NCBI GenBank assembly: GCA_023441125.1
Contig: JAEZQV010000093.1
Coordinates: 1 to 6,767 of the forward strand
From: Bacillota bacterium
GTDB lineage: Bacteria > Bacillota_C > Negativicutes > Sporomusales > Sporomusaceae
DNA: 6,767 nucleotides
Direction: 5' to 3'
Part shown: one piece after another, positions 1 to 5,476 of the stretch
Layout: each line of letters opens with the position of its first letter
Position numbering within the stretch: position 1 is the stretch's first letter
Position numbers and translations under genes: made by a program
The notes under the pieces: generated by a model
What the model saw: only the letters and a program-made list of their open reading frames with translations
Told to the model about the DNA's origin: nothing
Databases searched by the model: none

Positions 1-162
1 GCCTGTGTCCGCTAGGACATGATCGTTTCTTTATCTTTATTGAAAATTTCGCGTAGTTGAGGTAAATATCGGTGCGTGATGAAGATTCTCTCTTATTGCT
101 TGATTGAAAAAAGAAGGAAACAAAAAACCGTTTCTTCGTATCTTTGATCGCGTATCTTTTCT

Positions 163-191
163 TTGCATTTTAGCTGCACAGCGTCTATAAT
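163..191 (+). promoter_or_regulatory. candidate sigma-A promoter just upstream of the TVP38-family gene
   Basis: A perfect TATAAT lies at 186-191, and a weak -35 (TTGCAT, 163-168) lies 17 bases upstream. Transcription from it would begin near 197-199, past the ATG at 194. Either translation starts slightly downstream or leaderless, or this box is not the real promoter. The surrounding 1-193 region is AT-rich and non-coding. It also contains a direct repeat CGTATCTTT at 137-145 and 151-159. Seen directly: the boxes and the repeat. Promoter use is inferred. Confidence 0.35.
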
Positions 192-193
192 TA

Positions 194-850
194 ATGCTTG
201 TGAGACACTACCATCAAACGGTGTTCAGGCCGGCGGTAGCCGGTTATATTGCCGGCTTTATTATCCTGGGAATTTTATATGTTCATGAGTTTGGTTGGGA
301 GCATTTTCAGCCTGAGACCATTCGAGACATGATTCTGTCCTTGGGAAACTGGGGGCCCTTATTATATATTTTATGCAATGTGTTTCGGCCGTTCTTTTTC
401 TTTCCAGCCATGATTCTGGCGGTTGCCGGCGGTTTGGCGTTCGGACCGCTGTGGGGAACGCTGTACTTGATTGCCGGCACTGTTTTGGGGGCTGCGTTGT
501 GCTTCGGGACAGCACGCCTGCTGGGAGCCAATCGCATCAAACCGGTTTGGGGCAAATGGATGCTGCTGGAGGAATTGGATAATCAGGCTGCCAGCCATGG
601 TTTCAGAACTGTTTTGTTTCTGCGCCTGGCGCCTGTTTTGCCATGGGATGCAGTCAGTTTTCTGGCCGGTTTGTCCCAGGTGCGGTTTTGGCCCTATATG
701 GGGGCGACTCTGCTGGGCAGCGTGCCGGGCGCGATTGCATTTAGCTATTTTGGCCATGCTATGCTCCAGTCGGCAGCAACGGCTGCAGCACTTGCCGTAA
801 TGATTCTAATCATGAGTTTTTGCCTGCGTTTATTGCGCCGGGTACCTTAA
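194..850 (+). CDS. TVP38/TMEM64 family (DedA-like, VTT domain) inner-membrane protein
   Basis: This is a 218-residue multi-pass membrane protein of the TVP38/TMEM64 family, the VTT or SNARE-associated domain group related to DedA. Relatives are linked to membrane homeostasis and lipid scrambling or transport, but no substrate can be assigned here. Hydrophobic segments lie at about 13-31, 53-75, 76-92, 93-110, 166-188 and 193-212. The family signature is clear: a Gly-rich stretch after a Phe/Pro run (FFFFPA, 67-72; AGGLAFGPLWG, 78-88), then FLRLAPVLPWDAVSFLAG at 142-159 and the GSVPGAIAFSYFG segment at 175-187. Length is normal for the family. The start is uncertain: no Shine-Dalgarno precedes ATG 194, and GTG at 200 and 221 are in-frame alternatives. 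The C-terminus is basic (LRLLRRVP), which suits a cytoplasmic end. It stands alone, with about 200 bases before the next gene. Confidence 0.88.
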   Translation: MLVRHYHQTVFRPAVAGYIAGFIILGILYVHEFGWEHFQPETIRDMILSLGNWGPLLYILCNVFRPFFFFPAMILAVAGGLAFGPLWGTLYLIAGTVLGAALCFGTARLLGANRIKPVWGKWMLLEELDNQAASHGFRTVLFLRLAPVLPWDAVSFLAGLSQVRFWPYMGATLLGSVPGAIAFSYFGHAMLQSAATAAALAVMILIMSFCLRLLRRVP

Positions 851-914
851 GCGCGTTAACTTGAAGAAACGAGGGGACAGGGGAATTGTTTCCGCTTATC
901 CAAACCGTCCCGGC

Positions 915-932
915 AATTGAAATTGTTCAATT
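915..932. repeat. small AT-rich inverted repeat between TVP38 gene and map
   Basis: Seven-base arms AATTGAA and TTCAATT flank a four-base loop and are followed by a short T-containing stretch. It lies 65 bases after the TVP38 stop. It could be a weak terminator or part of the control region of the next gene. The G+C-poor stem and poor U-tract make a terminator doubtful. Confidence 0.25.
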
Positions 933-945
933 TAGCTAGCGGATC

Positions 946-972
946 ATATGCTATCATGGTAGCATATATAAT
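946..972 (+). promoter_or_regulatory. promoter with operator-like palindrome ahead of methionine aminopeptidase
   Basis: A perfect -10 box TATAAT lies at 967-972. The place where the spacer and -35 would be is filled by a palindrome: arms ATATGCTA (946-953) and TAGCATAT (960-967) around TCATGG, whose core CATG is itself palindromic. No good -35 is visible (TCATAT at 944-949 with 17-base spacing). A dimeric repressor or activator bound here would directly control access to the -10 box. Transcripts would start near 979 and give a leader of about 70 nt. The palindrome and box are seen directly. The regulator is unknown and no candidate is encoded in the window. Confidence 0.5.
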
Positions 973-1033
973 AAATCTACTGAAGTCCCGTTGTTTCCGC
1001 GTAGCTGAGTGCAGGCTGCCGCTATTTACTCTG

Positions 1034-1040
1034 AAGGTGG
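1034..1040 (+). promoter_or_regulatory. ribosome binding site that sets the map start at 1048
   Basis: AAGGTGG at 1034-1040 is 7 bases before ATG 1048 but only 1 base before ATG 1042. It also lies downstream of the longer GTG start at 1009. The ATG at 1048 is therefore the best start. Confidence 0.7.
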
Positions 1041-1047
1041 GATGAAC

Positions 1048-1791
1048 ATGTCAATCGATTCTGAGAAAGATTTACAGGCTTTAATTAAAATTGGCAAGAT
1101 TGTTGCTATGGCCAGAGAGGAAATGCTAAAGAGTATGAGGCCGGGGATGACGACGAAAGACCTTGACAGGATTGGGCAGCGAGTGCTGGCGAGTTACGGC
1201 GCAAGGTCCGCTCCGCGGCACCAGTATAAATTTCCGGGCTATACCTGCATAAGTGTAAATGACGAAGCTGCTCACGGGATTCCAGGTTATCGGGTGCTGC
1301 GGCCGGGTGACAGCATAAATATTGATGTGTCGGCCGAATTGGACGGGTACTTTGCCGATACGGGTGCCACCGTTATTTTAAGTGATCAGGATGAACTAAA
1401 GAACAAACTTTGCATATGTTCAAAAAATGCCCTCTACAAAGGCATTGATCAAGCCAGAGCAGGAGCTAAGTTAAACCAGATTGGCAAGGCGATATATAAC
1501 GAAGCGACAAGCAGCGGCTTTACGGTAATAAGGAATTTGACAGGTCATGGTATCGGCAGAAAGCTGCATGAAGAACCTGCCCATATATTAAACTACTTTG
1601 ATGCGCGCGATAACCAGATACTAACAACCGGGCTTGTATTAGCCATAGAGACGTTTGTTTCAACCGGCGCTGAGTTTGTTATTCAGGATAAAAGCGGCTG
1701 GACGCTGAAAACTCCCGACCGCAGTCTTGTTGCCCAGTTTGAACATACTGTAGTGGTCACCGATAACGAGCCAATCATTCTTACTGCCTAA
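1048..1791 (+). CDS. map: type I methionine aminopeptidase
   Basis: This cytosolic metalloprotease removes the initiator methionine from nascent proteins. At 247 residues from ATG 1048 it is the normal size of a minimal type I enzyme without an added zinc-binding N-terminal or SEC-C domain. All five dinuclear metal ligands are visible: D93 (NIDVSAELDG), D104 (FADTG), H167 (LTGHGIG), E201 (LAIETF) and E232 (QFEHTV). The substrate-contacting histidines are H76 (AAHGIP) and H174 (KLHEEP). From memory the sequence resembles B. subtilis YflG (MapB) more than the ribosomal-cluster MapA: for example the PGYTCISVNDE segment at 64-74, the NYFD segment at 182-185 and the DEPIILT-like ending. The gene is not among ribosomal protein genes as the housekeeping copy usually is. 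It may therefore be a second, separately regulated MetAP. A longer in-frame GTG start at 1009 lacks a ribosome binding site. Confidence 0.93.
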   Translation: MSIDSEKDLQALIKIGKIVAMAREEMLKSMRPGMTTKDLDRIGQRVLASYGARSAPRHQYKFPGYTCISVNDEAAHGIPGYRVLRPGDSINIDVSAELDGYFADTGATVILSDQDELKNKLCICSKNALYKGIDQARAGAKLNQIGKAIYNEATSSGFTVIRNLTGHGIGRKLHEEPAHILNYFDARDNQILTTGLVLAIETFVSTGAEFVIQDKSGWTLKTPDRSLVAQFEHTVVVTDNEPIILTA

Positions 1792-1855
1792 ATTACGCTG
1801 AGTGAATCTGCATTTTCCCTTGCAAGCTGCGAAGCGGCAACCAGCGGGTTACAGG

Positions 1856-1879
1856 CGGCAGGCATATGCCTGCCGGCAG
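1856..1879. repeat. overlapping perfect palindromes (hairpin, possible map terminator)
   Basis: A 20-base perfect palindrome spans 1856-1875, with half-site CGGCAGGCAT followed by its mirror. A second perfect palindrome, CTGCCGGCAG, spans 1870-1879 and shares the right arm. The GGCAGG unit thus occurs twice around one CCTGCC, giving two mutually exclusive hairpins. It begins 65 bases after the map stop. No U-run follows directly (CTTTT comes about 12 bases later), so it is a poor intrinsic terminator. A protein-binding site or a 3'-end stabilising hairpin is equally possible. Confidence 0.4.
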
Positions 1880-1893
1880 GATACGCAGAACCT

Positions 1894-1923
1894 TTTGTCG
1901 AATAGATGGCAGACAAATACAAA
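1894..1923 (+). promoter_or_regulatory. candidate promoter with inverted repeat upstream of oxidoreductase gene
   Basis: TTGTCG (1895-1900) and TACAAA (1918-1923) are 17 bases apart and each matches the sigma-A consensus at four of six positions. An inverted repeat TTTGTC (1894-1899) / GACAAA (1912-1917) overlaps the -35 and ends just before the -10, as an operator would. Both are weak signals in an AT-rich intergenic stretch. They are the best candidate for transcription of the gene at 1990. Confidence 0.3.
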
Positions 1924-1972
1924 AAAATTAGTAGCCTGTTATACGAAAAATACCGGATGATATCTGACTGTT

Positions 1973-1989
1973 GTGGGGAGATGCATTAG
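1973..1989 (+). promoter_or_regulatory. ribosome binding site and minimal upstream ORF before 1990
   Basis: GTGGGGAG at 1973-1980 sits 9 bases before the ATG at 1990 and supports that start. Between them lies ATG CAT TAG (1981-1989), a two-codon reading frame whose stop directly abuts the real start. The ATG at 1981 has no spacing from the ribosome binding site, so it is unlikely to be used much. Confidence 0.55.
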
Positions 1990-3057
1990 ATGAGTAAAGT
2001 AAACTTCGCGATAGTGGGGACCGGAGCCATAGCTCCGGTCCATGCTCAAGCCATAGTAAACCTGCCGGCTGCCGCCTTAGTCGCAATTTATGGCAATAAT
2101 GACGCCAAGGGGCAAGACCTTGCCGCCCGCTTTCATTGCGACTGGCATAAAGACTATCAGGAACTGCTAAAGAGAACGGATATTGACGCGGTATCCATTT
2201 GTACTCCCAGCGGATTGCATGCCGATTTAGGGATGCAAGCTGCACTGGCAGGCAAACATGTTGTAATTGAGAAACCGATTGATATCTCGTTAGAAAAGGC
2301 GGATGCCCTGATTAGGACTTGCCAGCAGCAAGATGTGAAACTGGCGGTTATATTCCAAAGACGCTACAGTGACGGGGTTATGGCTTTAAGGAAGTTACTC
2401 GACGAGGGAAAATTGGGAAAGCTTATTTTTGGCGGGTGCTATGTCAAACTATACAGAAGCCAGGAGTACTACGACAGCGGCGCCTGGCGCGGAACCTGGG
2501 AGGTCGATGGCGGCGGCGTACTGATGAATCAGGGCATTCATTATATCGACATGCTGCAATACCTGGCCGGTCCCGTTGCTGAGGTAAAAGGGTATTGCGG
2601 AACTTGCGGACATAGCAGACTGGCGGTAGAGGATACTGCTTCGGCGGCTGTTAAATTTCATTCGGGGGCACTGGGCGTTATTGAGGGAACTACCTGCGCA
2701 TACCCGGGACTGGTGTCCCGCATCGACATTTACGGTACGGAAGGCAGCGCGGTTATTGAAAATGAGGTGCTTACTTCCGTTCAATTAAAAAACGGTTATG
2801 AATTTAAAGCAGGCAGCAGTACTGACAATGCCGGTGTAAGCAGCCCCGATATTTCGTATGAATGCCACCAGCGCCAGTTTGCGGAAATCATCACCGCGAT
2901 TCTAAATAACAGAGAGCCTGCCATTAACGGTAAGGAAGGACGCAAGGCCCTGGAAATCATACTGGCTATTTACAAAGCCGCATTTACCGGCAACAGAGTG
3001 ACATTGCCGCTGACAGACAGCCTGTTTTTGCAAGATTTGGCTAAAACCGGCTGGTAA
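1990..3057 (+). CDS. Gfo/Idh/MocA family NAD(P)-dependent oxidoreductase
   Basis: A 355-residue cytosolic oxidoreductase of usual family length. It has an N-terminal Rossmann fold and a C-terminal alpha/beta substrate domain. The nucleotide-binding glycine motif is VGTGAIAPVHA at 9-19. CTPSGLHA (71-78) and the catalytic-lysine motif EKP (94-96) follow. The second domain carries GGGVLMNQGIHYID (174-187), with H184 as the likely catalytic acid/base. Members oxidise or reduce sugars, UDP-sugars or inositols. The CTPSGLH and NQGIHYID wording recalls UDP-sugar 3-dehydrogenases of surface polysaccharide synthesis (WbpB-like), but no glycan genes are nearby. The substrate is therefore unassigned. 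The start at 1990 is backed by a GGGGAG ribosome binding site 9 bases upstream. It appears monocistronic: a hairpin starts 11 bases after the stop codon. Confidence 0.9.
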   Translation: MSKVNFAIVGTGAIAPVHAQAIVNLPAAALVAIYGNNDAKGQDLAARFHCDWHKDYQELLKRTDIDAVSICTPSGLHADLGMQAALAGKHVVIEKPIDISLEKADALIRTCQQQDVKLAVIFQRRYSDGVMALRKLLDEGKLGKLIFGGCYVKLYRSQEYYDSGAWRGTWEVDGGGVLMNQGIHYIDMLQYLAGPVAEVKGYCGTCGHSRLAVEDTASAAVKFHSGALGVIEGTTCAYPGLVSRIDIYGTEGSAVIENEVLTSVQLKNGYEFKAGSSTDNAGVSSPDISYECHQRQFAEIITAILNNREPAINGKEGRKALEIILAIYKAAFTGNRVTLPLTDSLFLQDLAKTGW

Positions 3058-3067
3058 ATTGACGCAA

Positions 3068-3113
3068 AAAGTGACAATAACCTGCAGCGGCAGGCTATTG
3101 TCACTTTATTTAA
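3068..3113 (+). terminator. intrinsic terminator after the oxidoreductase gene
   Basis: Left arm 3068-3084 (AAAGTGACAATA, A, CCTG) and right arm 3091-3107 (CAGG, C, TATTGTCACTTT) form a 17-position stem with one A-C mismatch and a six-base loop. The right side runs into TTTATTTAATTCTT. On the opposite strand the stem is followed by TTTTTGCG, so it may work in both directions. It starts 11 bases after the stop at 3057. Confidence 0.8.
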
Positions 3114-3133
3114 TTCTTAAGCCATCACCGCAC

Positions 3134-3163
3134 TTGACACAAGGAGTAAAATTAAAATATAAA
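3134..3163 (+). promoter_or_regulatory. sigma-A-type promoter for the EamA pair
   Basis: A consensus -35 TTGACA (3134-3139) is followed after 18 bases by TATAAA (3158-3163, five of six); reading the -10 as ATATAA gives 17-base spacing. It lies between the upstream terminator and the first EamA gene. The predicted start near 3170 gives a leader of about 180 nt. This is the best-looking promoter in the window. Confidence 0.7.
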
Positions 3164-3168
3164 GTCTC

Positions 3169-3218
3169 AGTTTCAACCCTTGCAGCTAAGGCGTTGAAGC
3201 TTTGCTGTCTGATAGCAA
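3169..3218 (+). promoter_or_regulatory. structured 5' leader, proximal hairpins
   Basis: The first hairpin pairs TTCAACCCTT (3172-3181) with AAGG-C-GTTGAA (3188-3198, one bulged C) around a six-base loop. It begins almost at the predicted transcription start. A second, smaller hairpin pairs TTGCT (3202-3206) with AGCAA (3214-3218). I recognise no known riboswitch or T-box consensus. The pairings are seen directly; a sensing role is inferred. Confidence 0.35.
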
Positions 3219-3250
3219 GTTTACCTTTCGCCTGGATAAGAGAGCAACAT

Positions 3251-3299
3251 CGGCTTGCGTTTTTGCCTAAGGCTCGGCGCAAGCCGTGTTTCTTTATTT
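3251..3299 (+). terminator. terminator-like hairpin inside the EamA leader (possible attenuator)
   Basis: Perfect nine-base arms CGGCTTGCG (3251-3259) and CGCAAGCCG (3278-3286) enclose a loop that can form a GCC/GGC mini-stem. TGTTTCTTTATTT (3287-3299) follows. It lies downstream of the promoter at 3134-3163 and 51 bases before the EamA start codon, so it could stop transcripts before the genes. GCAAG (3215-3219) can instead pair with CTTGC (3254-3258) in the left arm, a possible antiterminator contact. It could also be only a second terminator behind the oxidoreductase. Confidence 0.5.
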
Positions 3300-3349
3300 G
3301 GAGGCCTACTTGCGGCAGTCAATCTGATCAAAGGATGTGAGACTTCTCT

Positions 3350-4231
3350 ATGGCATACATGCTGCTTTTAACTGCCGTAATGATGTGGAGTTTCGTGGGC
3401 GTTTTAGTAAAATACGCTTCCCTGATGGTGGATAGCAGTACGATTACACTTTGCCGGTTTTTGTTCGGAGTAATTTTTTTGGGCATTTTAATTACACCCA
3501 ATCGACAGGACTTTGCGCTGGGGTGGAAAAACAAATGGGTATGGATGGGCGCCATTGGTAAGTGCATTAATTACATTTTTGAAAATATTGCGATCGCCAT
3601 TGGTTTTGCCTACGGCAATATTATCACTCTGCCTATTCAGACCGTTTTCCTGGCAGTTATGTCTGTGTTTCATTTTGGCGAAAAGATTACTATGAGAAAG
3701 TTATTTTCTATTTTACTGTGTATTGCCGGTGTGCTGCTTGTCAGCTGGAAAGATTCGTTTGCTGAACTAGTCAATAGCAATTTTACAACTGTTTTATTTA
3801 CCATATCGGCTATCGGTGCCGGTGTACATGTGTTGAGTCAGAAAAAGCTTATCGGCCGAATGGATTCGGCGAGCAGCAATTTTTCGATATTCTTGCTGTG
3901 CACCATGATAACCGGTGCGCCTGTACCCTATACCTTTCATACAACCGGAACCTTCACGGTAATCGGCGCTGTCGCTTTAGTGGCGTTAGGGCTGATTACC
4001 GGCATAAGCTTTTACATAAATTCAAAGGTGCTGGCCAAACTGCCTTTGCTGACGATCGCGATTTTTACCAACTTCAGCGTCATATTTTCTTTGCTGTGGG
4101 CCTGGCTTTTCTTTAACGAACCGATAACAGGCTATGTAATACTGGGAGCTGCCACCTTTATTATTGGCATAGTACTGTTAAGCGTCCCGCAGAAAGAGAA
4201 GCTGCCGGCCGAGGCAAGCGAGAATTTTTAA
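3350..4231 (+). CDS. EamA/DMT superfamily permease, first of a tandem pair
   Basis: A 293-residue integral membrane protein with about ten hydrophobic segments, built as two EamA repeats. Each repeat ends in a short charged motif characteristic of the family: GEKIT at 110-114 and NEPIT at 256-260. Rough membrane segments are 3-22, 32-50, 64-85, 90-108, 118-133, 147-164, 178-196, 203-223, 232-254 and 262-279, with a hydrophilic C-terminal tail. EamA proteins export or import amino acids, metabolites or nucleotide-sugar-like solutes; the substrate cannot be read from sequence. The start ATG 3350 has AAGGATGTGA at 3331-3340, a somewhat distant ribosome binding site. A second ATG at 3359 is possible. 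A second EamA gene begins 23 bases after the stop, so the two are likely co-transcribed from the promoter at 3134-3163. Confidence 0.9.
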   Translation: MAYMLLLTAVMMWSFVGVLVKYASLMVDSSTITLCRFLFGVIFLGILITPNRQDFALGWKNKWVWMGAIGKCINYIFENIAIAIGFAYGNIITLPIQTVFLAVMSVFHFGEKITMRKLFSILLCIAGVLLVSWKDSFAELVNSNFTTVLFTISAIGAGVHVLSQKKLIGRMDSASSNFSIFLLCTMITGAPVPYTFHTTGTFTVIGAVALVALGLITGISFYINSKVLAKLPLLTIAIFTNFSVIFSLLWAWLFFNEPITGYVILGAATFIIGIVLLSVPQKEKLPAEASENF

Positions 4232-4240
4232 GATAATACC

Positions 4241-4246
4241 GGGAGG
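4241..4246 (+). promoter_or_regulatory. ribosome binding site that sets the second EamA start at 4255
   Basis: GGGAGG at 4241-4246 is 8 bases before ATG 4255. It overlaps the longer in-frame GTG start at 4246, which would leave that codon without a site. Confidence 0.75.
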
Positions 4247-4254
4247 TGCTGCTT

Positions 4255-5127
4255 ATGAATAAGGCATTGTCAATATTGTGCATAATCTGGGGCTTTAACT
4301 GGGTGGTGATGAAACAGGCCAATCAGTTTTTCCCCCCTGTACTATTCGTTACATATCGTTTTATTTTAGGCACTGCGGTATTACTATTCCTGGCCTATCT
4401 TAAGAGAATGCCCGTGCCGGCACGGCAGGACTGGCCATGGATCATCTTGAGCGGCATTTTGCAAATCGCCTTTTTTAACGTCGCCGTTCAAGTGGGGATG
4501 CAGTATGTAGGTGCTGGTTTTGCCGCTGTTTTAACCTACAGTATGCCGCTGTGGGTAGCGCTGATGGCCCATTTTCTCCTGGGTGAAAGATTAACCAGAC
4601 GCAAATTAGCGGGAATTGCTTTGAGCATGGCTGGACTGGTTACCTTGTTGAATATAAGCGGCGGCGGGGTAGGCTGGGCCATCTTATTAACCGTTGCCGG
4701 CGCTGTGGCCTGGGCATTTTCCAGCATTCTTATCAAACTGAAATTACAGCATTGTGATATGCTGCAATACACAACCTGGCAGATGGCGGCGGGGACAGTT
4801 GCCCTGACGGTCTATGCCGGTTTATTTGCGCATGGCAGTAGCCAGTGGGGGTGGCAGGCAGCCGGCTGCCTGCTGTACAATGGCGTACTGGCTTCCGCCC
4901 TGGCCTACTTTCTCTGGAGCTACATTTTGGCCAATACCGAGGCCTCCAAGGCATCCATTTCGGTGCTGGCTATTCCCGCCATTGGGGTGTTGTCAGGTGT
5001 TGTTTTACTTAAAGAACCAATGTACTGGAATACTGCAGTCGGCATGGCGCTGATTTTAAGCGGCATTATGCTGGTCAATCATCAAAAAAGCGGCACGAGC
5101 GCCGTTATGCAAGTCAATGAGCCATGA
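4255..5127 (+). CDS. EamA/DMT superfamily permease, second of a tandem pair
   Basis: A 290-residue ten-segment membrane protein with two EamA repeats. Family marks include IWGFNWVVMKQ at 11-21 in the first membrane segment, R35-F36 in the second, GERLTRRKLAG at 110-120 closing repeat one, LASALAYFLWSYIL at 212-225, and LLKEP at 251-255 in repeat two. The N-terminal repeat resembles the RhaT/YdcZ-like metabolite exporters in general style, but no substrate can be named. It follows the first EamA gene with a 23-base gap and its own GGGAGG site, suggesting one operon. By eye the two proteins share architecture, not close sequence, so they do not look like a recent duplication. No terminator is obvious in the 91 bases after the stop. 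Confidence 0.9.
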   Translation: MNKALSILCIIWGFNWVVMKQANQFFPPVLFVTYRFILGTAVLLFLAYLKRMPVPARQDWPWIILSGILQIAFFNVAVQVGMQYVGAGFAAVLTYSMPLWVALMAHFLLGERLTRRKLAGIALSMAGLVTLLNISGGGVGWAILLTVAGAVAWAFSSILIKLKLQHCDMLQYTTWQMAAGTVALTVYAGLFAHGSSQWGWQAAGCLLYNGVLASALAYFLWSYILANTEASKASISVLAIPAIGVLSGVVLLKEPMYWNTAVGMALILSGIMLVNHQKSGTSAVMQVNEP

Positions 5128-5218
5128 GGCGCTGCGGTTAACGGAAAGGGCTGTTTGCAGGTTATAGCTTCTGGACGCAATGTATCCTTATTATCCTTAT
5201 GCGTGGTGAGTCGGCCTG
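5128..5218. other. intergenic stretch without a recognisable gene
   Basis: No hairpin with a U-tract is visible, although the EamA operon should end here. The only structure noticed is an exact tandem pair of TATCCTTAT at 5183-5191 and 5192-5200. It separates the + strand EamA operon from the convergent - strand regulator remnant. Confidence 0.4.
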
Positions 5219-5476
5219 TTATTTCAGCCCCAGCCGTTTCAGCTTGCGCCAGAGGGTGGATCTGCTGATGCCCAGAACTTTGGCTGCCGCCGCATAGCGG
5301 CCTTTGGTTTGGACGAGCGCCTGCCGGATTGCCTCTGCTTCGGCCGGCAGCAGGCCTGCGGCTGCAGCAATGCCTCCGCTTGGCTGGGCCAGCATGGCAT
5401 TGACAACGGGGGCATCAATTATTTCGTGGCCAGTACGGCTTCGTACCGCTGCTCGGCTAAGACAAAGCCACACACA
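5219..5476 (-). pseudogene. C-terminal remnant of a sigma-54-dependent Fis-family activator
   Basis: On the - strand an open frame of about 85 codons ends at 5219. Its last 40 residues (AEAEAIRQALVQTKG, then RYAAAAKVLGISRSTLWRKL, then KRLGLK) are a typical Fis/HTH_8 DNA-binding domain that closes sigma-54 (RpoN) enhancer-binding proteins. The preceding DAPVVNAMLAQPSG segment fits the linker after the AAA+ domain in PrpR-like members. Such activators are normally about 450-650 residues. Here the sensor and AAA+ domains are absent, and an in-frame TGA at 5477-5479 closes the frame upstream. The only start is GTG 5473 without a ribosome binding site. The region to its right codes for a fumarase tail on the other strand. 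A stable stand-alone Fis-like peptide is possible but unlikely. Confidence 0.75.

Noticed and set aside
4..45. Hairpin TGTCC-GCTA-GGACA (6-19) followed by a T-rich stretch, as a terminator of a gene left of the window
   Set aside because: The stem is only five base pairs and the T-rich stretch is interrupted; what lies upstream cannot be seen.
874..911. GGGAC...GTCCC pair and the repeated TTGTTTCCGC (886-895 and 991-1000) as a mobile-element (REP/MITE) trace
   Set aside because: The arms are five bases and the repeat ten bases, with no target duplication or other copies in the window. Chance explains it as well.
1928..2245. A 105-codon - strand open frame overlapping the start of the oxidoreductase
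   Set aside because: It is antisense to a clearly conserved Rossmann domain and its low-complexity translation resembles nothing known.
3059..3340. A 93-codon + strand open frame between the oxidoreductase and the EamA pair
   Set aside because: It runs through the terminator hairpin, the promoter and the leader hairpins, has no ribosome binding site, and its translation looks like no protein family.
3170..3349. Known riboswitch or T-box in the EamA leader
   Set aside because: I could not find the conserved core of T-box, SAM, purine, lysine, guanidine or THF elements. Only generic hairpins are visible.
5183..5200. Tandem nonamer TATCCTTAT x2
   Set aside because: Only two copies, with no context that gives it a role.
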